Source of the DNA: Nonomuraea gerenzanensis
Lineage (GTDB): Bacteria > Actinomycetota > Actinomycetes > Streptosporangiales > Streptosporangiaceae
Assembly: GCF_020215645.1 (NCBI RefSeq)
Contig: NZ_CP084058.1
Span: 10,354,001-10,418,000, forward strand
DNA length: 64,000 nt
Direction: 5' to 3'
Part shown: positions 48,208 to 56,838 of the stretch, one piece after another
How the letters are laid out: each line of letters begins with the position of its first letter
Position numbering within the stretch: position 1 is the stretch's first letter
Notes under the pieces: model-generated
The model's database searches: none
Told to the model about the DNA's origin: nothing
The model's input: the letters and a program-made list of their open reading frames with translations, nothing else
Program-made: the position numbers and the translations under genes

Positions 48208-49197
48208 ATGAAGGCCTACGTTCTCAGCTCGTACGGCTCCCCCGACGCCCTGGAGCTCAAGCACCTCGACCAGCCCGCCCCCGGCCCCGGCGAGGTCCTG
48301 GTACGGGTGCGCGCCGCGTCCGTCCAGCCGGCGGACTGGCACCTCATGCGCGGCGAGCCGTTCATCTCCCGGCTCATGCCCGGCCCCCTGGGGCTGCGCC
48401 GGCCGAAGATCACCATCCTGGGCGCGGACGTGGCGGGAGAGGTGGCGGCGGTCGGGCCGGGCGTGACGGGGTTCGCGCCGGGCGACGAGGTGTACGCGAT
48501 GGTGGCCAAGGGCGGCGGGTTCGCCGAGTACGTGTGCGTTCCCGAGACCGAGCTGGCGCCCAAGCCCGCGAGCCTGTCGTTCGAGGAGGCGGCGGCCGTG
48601 CCGCTGGCCGCCTGCACCGCCCTGCTGGCCCTGCGCGACCAGGGCGGGGTCCGGCCGGGCCGTCGGGTTCTCGTCAACGGCGCCTCGGGCGGCGTGGGCA
48701 CGTTCGCGGTGCAGCTCGCCAAGGCGTACGGGGCGCACGTCACGGGCGTGTGCAGCACCCGCAACCTGGACCTGGTGCGCTCGCTGGGCGCCGACGAGGT
48801 GATCGACCGCACGAAGGAGGACTTCACCCGCGGCGGCCAGGTCTACGACGTGCTGCTCTACATCGCGGGCAACCGCTCGTTCTCCGAGTGCCGCAGGGTG
48901 CTGGCGCGCCGGGGCGTCTGCGTCCTGATCGGCGGCGCCGCCAGCCGCTGGCTGCAGCCCGCCGGGCACGTCTTCGCGACCCTGGCCGCCTCGGCGTTCG
49001 TGTCGCAGAAGGCGGTGCTGACGGACGTGCTCAGCACCACGGGCAACCGGCGGAACCTGGAGGAGCTGACCGCGCTCGTCGAGGACGGCAGGCTCACGCC
49101 GGTGGTGGACCGGGTCTACGACTTCGAGGAGTTGCGGGCGGCGATCAGGTACCAGGAGGAGGGGCAGGCCCCCGGGAAGGTCGTCGTTCGGGTGTGA
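48208..49197 (+). CDS. NAD(P)-dependent MDR alcohol dehydrogenase/quinone reductase-like
   Basis: 329 aa from ATG 48208 (or GTG 48205), placed by AAGGAG at 48194. MDR fold: AASVQPADWHLMRGEPF, GADVAGEVAAVG, and cofactor motif VLVNGASGGVGTFAVQLAKAYGA. No zinc-ligand cysteines, so a zinc-independent reductase of quinones or enones. Same broad family as the two genes near 16 kb but not adjacent to a regulator. Confidence 0.87.
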   Translation: MKAYVLSSYGSPDALELKHLDQPAPGPGEVLVRVRAASVQPADWHLMRGEPFISRLMPGPLGLRRPKITILGADVAGEVAAVGPGVTGFAPGDEVYAMVAKGGGFAEYVCVPETELAPKPASLSFEEAAAVPLAACTALLALRDQGGVRPGRRVLVNGASGGVGTFAVQLAKAYGAHVTGVCSTRNLDLVRSLGADEVIDRTKEDFTRGGQVYDVLLYIAGNRSFSECRRVLARRGVCVLIGGAASRWLQPAGHVFATLAASAFVSQKAVLTDVLSTTGNRRNLEELTALVEDGRLTPVVDRVYDFEELRAAIRYQEEGQAPGKVVVRV

Positions 49198-49276
49198 CCG
49201 GGGCGGGCGCGCCGTTACGCTCCGGGGAGCACGGTGCCCCAGCCCATTTCGAATTGTGTCGCTTAGGGTGGCTTCT

Positions 49277-50974
49277 ATGGACGCAGGTAAGGCGATCTTC
49301 GAAACCGTCGGAAAGCTCCGTCAGCGGCGCACGGCCCCGCTCGTCCTGGAGCTCGACCTCACAGAGGGCCTCACCGAGGGCCCGCCGGCGGATCCGCTCG
49401 CCGCGGTGCTGTCCATGCGCAAGACGCGCCTGGCCGACGTCCTGTCCGGGCTCAAGCGGGCCAGGCAGGACCCCAGGGTCAAGGCGCTGGTGGTGAAGAT
49501 CGGGGGGCAGCCGCTGGGCCTGGCCATGGTGCAGGAGCTGCGCCAGGCCGTGATCCACTTCCGCGCCTCGGGCAAGCTGACGGTCGCCTTCTCCGAGACG
49601 TTCGGCGAGTTCGGCGGCGGCACGGTGCCGTACTACCTGGCCACCGCCTTCGAGCGGCTCTACCTGCAGCCCAGCGGTGACGTCGGGCTGACCGGGGTGG
49701 CGATGGAGCAGCGCTTCGTCAAGGGGGCGCTGGGCAAGCTGGGCGTCGGGTTCGAGGCGGGGCAGCGGCACGAGTACAAGACCGCGCCCAACACCTTCAC
49801 CCAGGACCACATGACCGAGCCGCACCGCGAGTCCATGGCGCGCATCGTCGAGTCGGTCACCGAGACCATGGTCGCCGGCATCGCCGACGGCCGCCGCCTG
49901 GACCCGGGCAAGGTGCGGGAGCTGATCGACCGCGGCCCGTTCACCGCCTCGGAGGCGCAGGAGGCCGGGCTGGTCGACGGGCTGGCCTACCGCGACGAGG
50001 TGTACGACGAGCTCAAGCGGGCCGCCGGCGAGGAGGCCCACCTGCTGTACGTCTCCCGCTACGCCAGGGGCGCGGCCGTGCGCAAGCTGCCGCACCCGAC
50101 GGCCGACGGGGTGGCGCTCGTGCACGCGATGGGCATGATCAGGACCGGCCGCAGCGGCCGCAGCCCGCTCGGCGGGGGCGGCGCGATGGGCTCCGACACG
50201 ATCAGCGCGGCGCTGCGCGCGGCCAGGCGGGACGAGCACATCAAGGCGGTCGTGCTCCGGGTCGACAGCCCCGGCGGCTCCTACGTGGCCAGCGACACGG
50301 TCTGGCGCGAGGTGACGCTGACCCGCAAGGTCAAGCCGGTGATCGTGTCCATGGGCGATCTGGCGGCCTCCGGCGGCTACTTCATCTCGATGGCGGCCGA
50401 CGTGATCGTGGCCCAGCCGGGCACGCTGACCGGCTCGATCGGCGTGTACGGCGGCAAGCCCGTCTTCTCCGAGCTGCTGGACAAGGCCGGGATCAACTCC
50501 GAGCTGGTGGCCGAGGGCGCCAACGCGGGCATGTTCTCCACCTCGCGCGGCTTCTCGCCCGAGCAGTGGGAGCGCATCAACGCCTGGCTCGACCGCATCT
50601 ACGACGACTTCGTGGGCAAGGTGGCCAAGAGCCGCGACCTGTCCCGCGAGCGTACGCACGAGCTGGCCCGCGGCCGCGTCTGGACGGGCGCCGACGCGCG
50701 GGCGAGCGGGCTGGTGGACGAGCTGGGCGGGCTGGAGGACGCGCTGGCCATGGCCAGGAAGCGGGCCGGTCTGGCCGACGACGCGCCGGTGCGCACGTAC
50801 CCGCGGCTCAACCCGCTGGAGCGCCTGCGCGGGCCCGACTCCAGCGAGGACAAGTCGGCGGCGCTGGCCAGGATCCGGATGGACGCCTGGGGGCCGCTCG
50901 CCCGGCTGTCAGCCGAGCTGGGGCTGCCCGCCGTGGGGCCGCTGATCCTGCCCGGCTGGTACACCATCCGCTGA
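49277..50974 (+). CDS. sppA: Signal peptide peptidase SppA, 67K type
   Basis: 565 aa from ATG 49277. Two-domain SppA (duplicated peptidase S49) that degrades residual signal peptides at the membrane. General-base Lys168 (HEYKTAPN) in the N-domain and nucleophile Ser365 (DLAASGGYF) in the C-domain form the Ser-Lys dyad across domains. No obvious N-terminal transmembrane segment is seen, so it may be cytoplasmic-peripheral here. Followed by a GC hairpin at 50973-50992. Confidence 0.9.
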   Translation: MDAGKAIFETVGKLRQRRTAPLVLELDLTEGLTEGPPADPLAAVLSMRKTRLADVLSGLKRARQDPRVKALVVKIGGQPLGLAMVQELRQAVIHFRASGKLTVAFSETFGEFGGGTVPYYLATAFERLYLQPSGDVGLTGVAMEQRFVKGALGKLGVGFEAGQRHEYKTAPNTFTQDHMTEPHRESMARIVESVTETMVAGIADGRRLDPGKVRELIDRGPFTASEAQEAGLVDGLAYRDEVYDELKRAAGEEAHLLYVSRYARGAAVRKLPHPTADGVALVHAMGMIRTGRSGRSPLGGGGAMGSDTISAALRAARRDEHIKAVVLRVDSPGGSYVASDTVWREVTLTRKVKPVIVSMGDLAASGGYFISMAADVIVAQPGTLTGSIGVYGGKPVFSELLDKAGINSELVAEGANAGMFSTSRGFSPEQWERINAWLDRIYDDFVGKVAKSRDLSRERTHELARGRVWTGADARASGLVDELGGLEDALAMARKRAGLADDAPVRTYPRLNPLERLRGPDSSEDKSAALARIRMDAWGPLARLSAELGLPAVGPLILPGWYTIR

Positions 50975-50992
50975 CCGCCCGGCCGGGCAGTC
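50973..50992 (+). terminator. GC-rich hairpin directly after sppA
   Basis: GAC-c-GCCC GGCC GGGC-a-GTC; the stem begins within the TGA stop (50972-50974). Compact actinobacterial-type terminator, no U-tract. Confidence 0.4.
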
Positions 50993-51127
50993 GGCGGCCG
51001 GCGCACCGCCCGCTGACTGCTCGACGGCCGCGCGGTCGAGGAGCCGGTCAACTCAGGATCACCAGGTCAGACCCGTCTTTCGCGCGTTTCCCGGACGAAC
51101 CTGATCTTGTCCCGGTAATCTTCCCGC

Positions 51128-52576
51128 GTGATCCGACCTTCCAGGGCTCTTTTACCCGCGGCCGTCGTTCTGCTGGCCTGCACCGTCACCCAACCCGCCG
51201 CCGCCGACGAGACCGGCGCTCCCGGTAACGCCGTCGTGCGGCAGGTCTCGGGGGTCAGCCCGCTGCCCACCGACTGCGGGCCGCCCCCCGCCGACGGCTA
51301 CACCCTGAACCCGAGCACCGAGGTCCTGCCCATGCTGGCGCGGGACCCGAACCGTCCAGAACGCCTCGTCACGGTCTTCCAGCAGGACCGCTGGAACCGC
51401 TACGGCAGCAACGGCACGGGCGTCGCCGTGTCGGACGACCGCGGCCTGACCTGGCGGCAGTCGAAGAACCGGCCCGCCTTCTCCCGCTGCGACGGCGGCG
51501 ACTACGACGTGGCGACCGACCACTGGGTCACGGTCACCCCGTCCGGCGCGGCCGTCGCGGCGTCCCTGTCGATGTCGCGCGCCGGCGACGTCACCGCCAT
51601 CCTGGTCTCCCGCTCCGGCGACGGCGGCCGGACCTGGGACACGCCGGTCACCCTGCAGCGCGACGACAACGTGCGCTTCTTCAACGACCGCCCGTCGGTG
51701 ACCGCCGACCCGTACCGCCCCGGCGTCGTGTACGCGGTGTGGGACCGCATCGACGACCAGTCCACCAGTACGACGCCGAACTGGGTCCAGCCCGTCTACC
51801 TGGCCAAATCAACCGATGACGGGCGTACCTGGACCACGAGCAAGGTCTACGACGTACCGGTCAACAGCGGCGTCATCGGCACCCAGCTCGTGGCGCTCCC
51901 TGACGGGACCCTGCTGATCGGCATGCACCACGAGACGATCACCGAGGGCTCCACGCAGGTCATCCGCTCGACCGACGGCGGCAGGACGTGGTCGGCGCCG
52001 ACGCTGAACGTGCCGGCCCCGCTCGCGGTGGGCCCGCGCATCCCCGACCCGGACGACTCCGGCGACCCGATCCGCAACGCCGCCCTGCCGCTGCTGGCGG
52101 CCCAGCCGGGCACGCGGGTGGTCAACGCCGTCTGGCCGAGCCAGGACCCCGACGGCACCTTCCACGTGGCCTACTCGCGCTCGGCGGACGGCGGGAAGAC
52201 GTGGTCAGGCCCGATCCGCGTGGACAGGACGCCCACGGGCTCGGCCGCCGTGCCGGTCGTGGCCGCGTCCAGGACGGGCACCGTGGCGATCACCTACTAC
52301 GACTTCCGCAACAACACGCCCGACCCCGCCACCCTGCCCACCGACCTGTGGGCCGTCACGTGCGCGAGCGACTGCACCAAGCCGGGCGCCTGGCGGGAGC
52401 GGCACGTCGAGGGGCCGTTCGACACCAGGAAGGTGCCGCTGACCAGCGTCGGCCGCCTGCTCGGCGACTACACGGGGCTGGTCTCGACCGGCAGTACCTT
52501 CACGGCCGTGTACGGCGTCGCGACCGACGACGCCGCCAACCCGGTGGACCTGCACAGCGCGATCTTCGCCGGCTGA
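51128..52576 (+). CDS. Secreted BNR/Asp-box protein (sialidase-like fold)
   Basis: 482 aa from GTG 51128. N-terminal signal, with a possible lipobox LLAC (residues 14-17) or alternatively cleavage after AAA-DE; a TTA codon is at residue 9. Five Asp-box motifs (SDDRGLTW, SGDGGRTW, STDDGRTW, STDGGRTW, SADGGKTW) mark a beta-propeller as in sialidases. The canonical Arg triad is not clear, so a glycoside-binding or non-sialidase exo-acting role is open. Cell-surface or extracellular. Confidence 0.85.
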   Translation: MIRPSRALLPAAVVLLACTVTQPAAADETGAPGNAVVRQVSGVSPLPTDCGPPPADGYTLNPSTEVLPMLARDPNRPERLVTVFQQDRWNRYGSNGTGVAVSDDRGLTWRQSKNRPAFSRCDGGDYDVATDHWVTVTPSGAAVAASLSMSRAGDVTAILVSRSGDGGRTWDTPVTLQRDDNVRFFNDRPSVTADPYRPGVVYAVWDRIDDQSTSTTPNWVQPVYLAKSTDDGRTWTTSKVYDVPVNSGVIGTQLVALPDGTLLIGMHHETITEGSTQVIRSTDGGRTWSAPTLNVPAPLAVGPRIPDPDDSGDPIRNAALPLLAAQPGTRVVNAVWPSQDPDGTFHVAYSRSADGGKTWSGPIRVDRTPTGSAAVPVVAASRTGTVAITYYDFRNNTPDPATLPTDLWAVTCASDCTKPGAWRERHVEGPFDTRKVPLTSVGRLLGDYTGLVSTGSTFTAVYGVATDDAANPVDLHSAIFAG

Positions 52577-52586
52577 GCAGGCGGGC

Positions 52587-52613
52587 GCGGGGTCCGGCCA
52601 CACCGGGCCCCGC
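52587..52613. terminator. Bidirectional hairpin between BNR and flavin reductase genes
   Basis: GCGGGGTCCGG / CCGGGCCCCGC, 11 pairs with one wobble, loop CCACA, lying 11 nt and 15 nt from the two convergent stops. Confidence 0.65.
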
Positions 52614-52627
52614 CCCCGGCCCTCTGG

Positions 52628-53116
52628 TCAGGGGGTGGCCGTCGAGCGGTAGCGGCCGCGCAGCCGTACCAGGGGCTGCAGGGCAGGCTCCACGTAGTCG
52701 ACGTTCAGCACGGCGGCGATGAAGATCGTGTGATCCCCGGCCGGCACCACCTTGGTGGTCTCGGCCTCGATCGCGGCCACCCCGCCTTCGATCACGAGCG
52801 CCTCGGTGTGCTCCCCCCGGTGGTGCGGGGTGCCCGCCACCAGCAGCCGCGCGCTGGGCCGGCCGGCGGTGGCGAAGCGGCTGGCGACGGCGGCCTGCCC
52901 CGACGACAGCAGGGAGGCGGCCCAGCGGTCCTGCCGGAGCAGGACCTCGGTGAGGTAGCCGCGGCCGGCCAGGCTGACCAGCACCAGCGGCGGCTCCAGC
53001 GAGACGGACGTCAGCGCCGACACCGTGGTGCCGAGGTCGTCGCGCCCGTCGCGCGCGGTCACGACGGCGACCCCGGCCGCGAGCTGCGCCATCGCCTCCG
53101 TGAACAGCTCACTCAC
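52628..53116 (-). CDS. Flavin reductase (HpaC/ActVB-like)
   Basis: 162 aa split-barrel FMN-binding reductase: LAAGVAVVTARDGRDDLGTTVSALTSVSLEPPLVLVSL is the flavin motif; RGYLTEVLLRQDRWAASLLSSGQ and HHRGEHTEALV follow the fold. It supplies reduced flavin from NAD(P)H, probably to a partner monooxygenase not in the window. The osmoprotectant binding protein gene lies 40 bp upstream on the same strand; read-through is possible but function differs. Confidence 0.85.
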   Translation of the reverse strand: MSELFTEAMAQLAAGVAVVTARDGRDDLGTTVSALTSVSLEPPLVLVSLAGRGYLTEVLLRQDRWAASLLSSGQAAVASRFATAGRPSARLLVAGTPHHRGEHTEALVIEGGVAAIEAETTKVVPAGDHTIFIAAVLNVDYVEPALQPLVRLRGRYRSTATP

Positions 53117-53156
53117 CGCGCGGGCCCCCGGCGGCCGGGGGCCCGCAGGACCGGGG

Positions 53157-54086
53157 TCATCCGAGACCGTTGGTGGTCAGCCAGTCCTTGGCCACGACCG
53201 CGGGCTCGTCCTTGTTGACGGAGATCTTCTGCATCATCTGCAGCAGGGACTCGGTGGTCAGCTTCGCCGAGATGCCGTTCAGGGTGGTCCTGATCGTCTC
53301 GCTGGCCGAGGCCTTGTGCAGCAGCGGCGTCACGTTCTGGGCGGGGAAGATGTTCTTGGGGTCCTGCAGCGCCACGAGGTTGTTCGCGGCCATCTTCGGG
53401 TCGGTGGTGAAGACGTTGCCGACCTGGATCGTGCCGTCCTTGATCGCGTCGGAGGTGGTCGGCCCGGTGGGCTTCCACTCCTTGAACTCCAGGCCGTAGA
53501 CCTCCTTGAAGCGCGCCTCCCACCGCTTCTTGAACTCGGGCGGGCCGCCGACGACCATGTCCTTGGAGACCTTGGCGAGGTCCTCCATGGTGTTCAGCGA
53601 CTGCTTGGTCTGGGTGTCCTTGGAGACGGAGAGGCTGTCCTTGTCCTCGGCGGGCGAGGAGTCGAGCACCTCGAGCTCGGCCGGCAGCTTCTCCTTCAGC
53701 GCCGCGTTCACCTCGTCGGTGGTCGCGGCGGTGGCCTTCGGGTCGACGAAGGCGAGCAGGTTGCCGTTGTACTCGGGCACGATCGTCAGCCCGCCGTTCT
53801 TGACCTGGTCGTAGACGACCTCGCGGCTGCCGATGCGCGGCTTCTCCTCCACCTGCACGCCCTTGGCCTCCAGCGCCTGGGCGTAGATGGAGGCGAGCAG
53901 CACGCTCTCGTCGAAGTCGAAGGAGCCGATGACGGCCTTGCCTCCTGCGGCCGAGGCCGAGCCGGTGGGGGCGGCGCTCGTCGTGTCGAGCGGGTTGCCC
54001 CCGGTGCCGCCGCCACCGCCACCGCACGCGGCCAGTGCGAGCATCGCCGTGAGGAACACCCCGGCGACGCCGTACTTGCGTCTCAT
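53157..54086 (-). CDS. Glycine betaine/osmoprotectant ABC importer, substrate-binding lipoprotein
   Basis: 309 aa. Lipobox LALAAC with the lipidated Cys21, a Gly-rich linker, then an OpuAC/ProX-like periplasmic fold (AVIGSFDFDESVLLASIYAQALEAKG, REVVYDQVKNGGLTIVPEYNGNLLAF). It binds compatible solutes such as betaine or choline. Last gene of the operon, 39 bp after the permease. Confidence 0.92.
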   Translation of the reverse strand: MRRKYGVAGVFLTAMLALAACGGGGGGTGGNPLDTTSAAPTGSASAAGGKAVIGSFDFDESVLLASIYAQALEAKGVQVEEKPRIGSREVVYDQVKNGGLTIVPEYNGNLLAFVDPKATAATTDEVNAALKEKLPAELEVLDSSPAEDKDSLSVSKDTQTKQSLNTMEDLAKVSKDMVVGGPPEFKKRWEARFKEVYGLEFKEWKPTGPTTSDAIKDGTIQVGNVFTTDPKMAANNLVALQDPKNIFPAQNVTPLLHKASASETIRTTLNGISAKLTTESLLQMMQKISVNKDEPAVVAKDWLTTNGLG

Positions 54087-54125
54087 CTTGCTTTTCCCTT
54101 CTAAAGCGGGAGGTAATACAGGAGA

Positions 54126-54818
54126 CTATCGAACCTTCAGTCGCTGGCTCACACCCGGAGAGACCGTCACTCTCTGGAGGAGCGCGAACAGGACCTGCAC
54201 CACGAGCGCGAACAGCACAATCAGTACAGAACCGCCGACCACGCTCGCGTAATCCTTGGTCGCGAAACCGTCGATCACGTACCGCCCGAGACCACCGAGC
54301 CCGGTGTAGGCGGCGACCGTGGTGGTGGCCACCACCTGGATGGCCGACAACCGGCAGCCGAGCAGGATCAGCGGCAGCGCCACCGGCACGAGCACCCGCC
54401 CGAGCACCTGCCCGCCGCGCAGCCCCATCCCGTACGCGGCGTCGCGCAGCTCGGGATCGACCCCCTTGATCCCCTCGAACGTGTTGACCAGGATCGGCGG
54501 CACCGACAGCAGCACCAGCGGGATGATCACCGGCCAGATCGACGCGGTGCCCAGCAGCAGCACGAACATCACCAGCAGGCCCAGCGTGGGCAGCGCCCTG
54601 GCCAGGTTCGCGGACACGACGACGAGCAGCCCGCCCCGCCCGGTGTGCCCGATCGCCAGGCCCAGCGGCACGGCGATCAGCACGGCCAGCACCAGGGCCA
54701 GCGCCGAGAACTCCAGGTGCTCCAGCAGGCGCGCGGGGATGCCGCCTGGCCCCGACCAGTTCGCGGCGGTGCCGAAGAACTCGCCCAGCCAGCCGAAGAA
54801 CGAGGTCAGCCAGTTCAT
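54126..54818 (-). CDS. Osmoprotectant ABC importer permease 2
   Basis: 230 aa from ATG 54818, six helices; the EAA-like loop region is DPELRDAAYGMGLRGGQVLGRVLVPVALPLI. OpuCB/CD type. It overlaps the other permease by 4 nt (54815-54818). Co-operates with the two other subunits. Confidence 0.92.
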   Translation of the reverse strand: MNWLTSFFGWLGEFFGTAANWSGPGGIPARLLEHLEFSALALVLAVLIAVPLGLAIGHTGRGGLLVVVSANLARALPTLGLLVMFVLLLGTASIWPVIIPLVLLSVPPILVNTFEGIKGVDPELRDAAYGMGLRGGQVLGRVLVPVALPLILLGCRLSAIQVVATTTVAAYTGLGGLGRYVIDGFATKDYASVVGGSVLIVLFALVVQVLFALLQRVTVSPGVSQRLKVR

Positions 54819-55495
54819 GACGCCTGCCCCTGCCTCGCGCGCACCCAGGGCGTGAGCAGCCGCTGCGCCAGGACCAGCAGCCCGTCGGCGATCAGCGCCA
54901 GCAGCACGATGAGCACGATGCCGACGATCACCGGCGGCATGAACGGGTTCTGGTACGCCCGGGTGAACAGCCCGCCGAGGCCGCCCTGCCCGATCAGCGC
55001 CCCGACGCTGACCAGGCTGATGCTGGAGACCGCGACGACCCGCATCCCCGCCAGCACCACCGGCACCGCGATCGGCAACTCGACCTGCAGCAGACGGCGC
55101 AGCGGCGTGAAGCCCATCGCCACGGCCGACTGGCGCACGTGGTCGGGCACCGAGTTCAGCCCGTCGACCACGGCCGGGATCAGCACGGCCATGCCGTAGA
55201 ACGTCAGCGGGATGATCACCGTGGTCTGCGACAGCCCGGTGACCGAGATCAGCAGCATGAAGACCGGCAGCGACGGCAGCGCGTACACGACGTTCATCAG
55301 CCCCGCGGTGGGCTGGTAGAGCCAGCGCCAGCGCACGGAGGCCAGGCCGAGCGGGAGCGCCAGGAGCAGCGCGAGCACGATCGGCACCACCGACATGGTG
55401 AGGTGGTCGGTCAGCAGGTTCCTGATGCTGTCGGCGCGGCCGGTGTCCCAGTTGCGCGCGGTCCACTCCCAGAGGGAGGGCGGCCCGTCACCCAT
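54815..55495 (-). CDS. Osmoprotectant ABC importer permease 1
   Basis: 226 aa, six helices with PDHVRQSAVAMGFTPLRRLLQVELPIAVPVVLAGMR as the coupling loop. An 8-nt overlap with the ATPase gene upstream and 4-nt with the next permease indicate tight coupling. Uses GTG/ATG-type start at 55495. Membrane. Confidence 0.92.
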   Translation of the reverse strand: MGDGPPSLWEWTARNWDTGRADSIRNLLTDHLTMSVVPIVLALLLALPLGLASVRWRWLYQPTAGLMNVVYALPSLPVFMLLISVTGLSQTTVIIPLTFYGMAVLIPAVVDGLNSVPDHVRQSAVAMGFTPLRRLLQVELPIAVPVVLAGMRVVAVSSISLVSVGALIGQGGLGGLFTRAYQNPFMPPVIVGIVLIVLLALIADGLLVLAQRLLTPWVRARQGQAS

Positions 55496-56546
55496 CCGCG
55501 GCCTCCGCGAGCGCCTGGTCCAGCGCCTGCCGGGTGACCACGCCGACGGCCCTGCCCCGCTCGTCCACGGCCACCGCGCAGCCGGACGGCGACAGCAGCG
55601 CCGCGTCGAGCGCGGAGCGCATGCTGTCGCGCCCGTGCTCGTAGGTGCCGGCGGGCTCCAGCTCGCCCGGCCGGTCGCTCGACCGCCAGCCCAGCGGCCG
55701 GCCGTCGGCGTCCACGACCAGCAGCCACGGCTCGGCCGTGCCGCCCTCGAACCCCTCGGGCACGGTCAGGTCGGTACGCAGCCGCAGCCCGGCCGTGGAG
55801 ATGAAGCGCAGCCGCCTGATCCCCCTGTCCTGCCCGAGGAACTCGCGCACGAAGTCGTCGGCCGGCTCCGACAGCAGCGTCTTGGGGTCGGCGAGCTGGG
55901 CCAGCTTGCCGCCCACGCGCAGCACCGCCACCCGGTCGCCGAGCTTGATGGCCTCGTCGATGTCGTGGGTGACGAACACGATCGTCTTGTTCAGCTCGCT
56001 CTGCAGCCGCAGCAGCTCGTCCTGGAGGCTGGTGCGGACGATGGGGTCGACGGCGCTGAACGGCTCGTCCATGAGCAGCACGGGCGGGTCGGCGGCCAGT
56101 GCCCTGGCCACGCCGACGCGCTGCTGCTGGCCGCCGGAGAGCTGGAACGGGTAGCGGCCGGCCAGCGCGGGGTCGAGGCCGACGCGCTCCAGCAGCTCCA
56201 TGGCCGTGGCGCGGGCCTTCTTCCTGTCCCAGCCCAGCAGGTAGGGGACGGTGGCGACGTTGTCGACGATCTTGCGGTGCGGGAAGAGGCCGGCCTGCTG
56301 GATGACGTACCCGATGCCGCGCCGCAGGGCCGGCGGGTCGATGCCCTGCACCGGCTGCCCGTCGAGGAGGATGCGGCCCTCCGTGGCGTCGATCATCCGG
56401 TTGATCATGCGCAGGGAGGTCGTCTTCCCGCATCCCGACGGGCCGACGAACACGGTGATCTCACCCGTGGGCGCCTCAAGGCTGAGGTCGTCCACGGCGA
56501 CCGTTCCGTCCGGATAACGTTTGGTGACAGACTCGAATGTGATCAC
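55488..56546 (-). CDS. Osmoprotectant ABC importer ATPase with CBS-like C-terminus
   Basis: 352 aa from GTG 56546 (VITFESVTKRYPDG). Walker A GPSGCGKTT, signature LSGGQQQRVGVARAL, Walker B VLLMDEPFSAVDP and H-loop VFVTHDIDEA are complete. The residues after about 250 form CBS-like modules (RRLRFISTAGLRLRTDL, GRDSMRSALDAALLS, AVDERGRAVGVVTRQALDQA), in which OpuC/OpuA transporters sense ionic strength. First gene of the four-gene operon; the frame is open a further 81 bp upstream to 56627. Confidence 0.93.
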   Translation of the reverse strand: MITFESVTKRYPDGTVAVDDLSLEAPTGEITVFVGPSGCGKTTSLRMINRMIDATEGRILLDGQPVQGIDPPALRRGIGYVIQQAGLFPHRKIVDNVATVPYLLGWDRKKARATAMELLERVGLDPALAGRYPFQLSGGQQQRVGVARALAADPPVLLMDEPFSAVDPIVRTSLQDELLRLQSELNKTIVFVTHDIDEAIKLGDRVAVLRVGGKLAQLADPKTLLSEPADDFVREFLGQDRGIRRLRFISTAGLRLRTDLTVPEGFEGGTAEPWLLVVDADGRPLGWRSSDRPGELEPAGTYEHGRDSMRSALDAALLSPSGCAVAVDERGRAVGVVTRQALDQALAEAADG

Positions 56547-56838
56547 GCGCGAACTCTCGCTTCGGGGCCTCCGGCGGCAGCGCCGCAGCCCCCGTGCCAC
56601 GACCGCCGCATGATCTGCTGAACCCACAGACTACGGCGGCTCGTACCGGCCTGTCCCCTCGGGTTTTCCTTAAGCGTTTCACTTGAGCTGGGAGATTCGT
56701 AGGAAATCTCGCATCTGGTAGTGCGCCGGACCACGGTGTGTTGGCATGATTACCCTCACCATTCCTGACGCATCAGCTCACAACTCCTGACGCGCCCCTC
56801 ACCCCAAGCGTCCGCATCCAGCAAGAGGAACCGGCCCC